From: an uncultured Collinsella sp. | Lineage (GTDB): Bacteria; Actinomycetota; Coriobacteriia; Coriobacteriales; Coriobacteriaceae | DNA: 5,449 bases | Direction of reading: 5' to 3' | NCBI GenBank assembly: GCA_958451615.1 | Contig: CAUDQR010000039.1 | Span: 1 to 5,449, forward strand | In this document: piece by piece, positions 5,230 to 5,449 of the stretch | Layout of the letters: every line of letters begins with the position of its first letter | Position numbering within the stretch: position 1 is the first letter of the stretch | Made by a program: the position numbers and the translations under genes | The notes under the pieces: model-generated | What the model was told of the DNA's origin: nothing | The model's input: only the letters and a program-made list of their open reading frames with translations | Databases searched by the model: none

Positions 5230-5235
5230 ATTGTA
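5230..5235 (-). promoter_or_regulatory. Possible -10 box for the HPr gene
   Basis: The minus strand reads TACAAT at 5235-5230, a 5-of-6 match to the -10 consensus, which would give a leader of about 45-50 nt before the HPr start. No good -35 is spaced 16-18 nt upstream; TCGACA nearby is only 12 nt away. Weak support. Confidence 0.22.
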
Positions 5236-5384
5236 GCGTTAGATGCTTGTCGAGAGCTCCTCTGAACACCTCGTGGGCAAAAAGTGGCAAATATGAGTAC
5301 TGTCACCAATTTAGTAGCAGCAAAATCGAGAGCAAATTGCCTCCTTTGAGCGATTCGAAGGTAGCGCGCAGAGATGTGGTGTAA
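5236..5384. other. Gene-free stretch upstream of the HPr gene
   Basis: About 150 nt with no convincing gene. On the plus strand it carries four GCAAA-type words (5276-5289, two in GTGGGCAAA and GTGGCAAA; 5320-5324; 5332-5336). On the minus strand AGGAGG (5339-5344) is followed 4 nt later by TTG opening a 10-codon frame (MLSILLLLNW), too short to support as a gene. It may be part of a dispersed intergenic repeat, but that rests only on a vague impression of similar sequence in related genomes. Confidence 0.3.
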
Positions 5385-5424
5385 GAGGCGGGGAATGCCC
5401 CGCCTCCGCCCTTTCTTGAAAGGG
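5385..5424 (-). terminator. Tandem hairpins at the right edge, possible terminator of an incoming gene
   Basis: A 9-bp GC stem (5385-5393 with 5398-5406, loop aatg) sits next to a second inverted repeat ccctttc/gaaaggg (5409-5415 with 5418-5424). In the minus direction they follow a possible stop codon at 5437-5439, though only TTACACC comes after. In the plus direction the first stem is followed by CGCCCTTTCTT, which is a little T-rich, but no plus-strand gene precedes it. Orientation is uncertain. Confidence 0.4.
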
Positions 5425-5436
5425 AGGGGACACCGC

Positions 5437-5449
5437 CTAGAATTCGTCG
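5437..5449 (-). CDS. Possible C-terminal end of an incoming minus-strand gene
   Basis: The minus strand reads GAC GAA TTC TAG here, which would end a protein in Asp-Glu-Phe. It is followed by hairpins that could terminate transcription. Only three codons are visible, so this is a guess from context. Confidence 0.2.

Noticed and set aside
4971..5309. A 112-codon minus-strand frame overlapping the HPr gene
   Set aside because: It overlaps nearly all of HPr in another frame and has no family signal.
1..5449. CRISPR array, tRNA, rRNA, insertion sequence or phage genes
   Set aside because: No regularly spaced direct repeats, no tRNA-like cloverleaf, no ribosomal RNA signature and no transposase or integrase motifs were seen in either strand.

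Overview
This window is bacterial chromosome with a GC-rich coding bias. All six convincing genes lie on the minus strand, so transcription runs from right to left. Protein style and layout (two FeoA proteins, a FeoB and a small Cys-rich partner, next to LacI- and HPr-type regulators) suggest a gut actinobacterium of the Coriobacteriia, most like Collinsella. That assignment is inference from remembered family resemblance, not from a search.

In transcription order: a possible end of an incoming gene and a GC-rich hairpin at the right edge (5385-5449); an orphan HPr-like phosphocarrier (5175-4927) followed by a perfect 31-bp palindrome (4888-4918); a regulatory gap with two inverted 15-bp boxes (4785-4838); then a ferrous-iron uptake cluster of feoA-type gene 2 (4741-4499), feoA-type gene 1 (4459-4238), feoB (4114-1787) and a terminator (1724-1757). 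After that come a FeoB-associated Cys-rich membrane peptide (1611-1411) with its own hairpin (1365-1398), and a LacI-family regulator (1267-188) with a strong terminator (51-95).

The Feo genes work together. FeoB is the G-protein-coupled Fe2+ permease of the inner membrane. The two FeoA SH3-like proteins probably bind or tune it in the cytoplasm. The Cys-rich peptide is a frequent neighbour in Gram-positives that may handle iron next to the permease. HPr and the LacI regulator belong to sugar control and look independent of iron uptake.

The most interesting signals are regulatory. An exact 10-mer (AGTTAACCAC) occurs three times, twice in the promoter gap of the feo cluster and once just upstream of the Cys-rich gene. 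A separate DtxR/IdeR-like palindrome lies between feoA and feoB. The HPr has aspartate exactly where the regulatory Ser46 normally sits. I see no clearly novel multi-gene system: no CRISPR array, tRNA, rRNA or transposase gene is visible.
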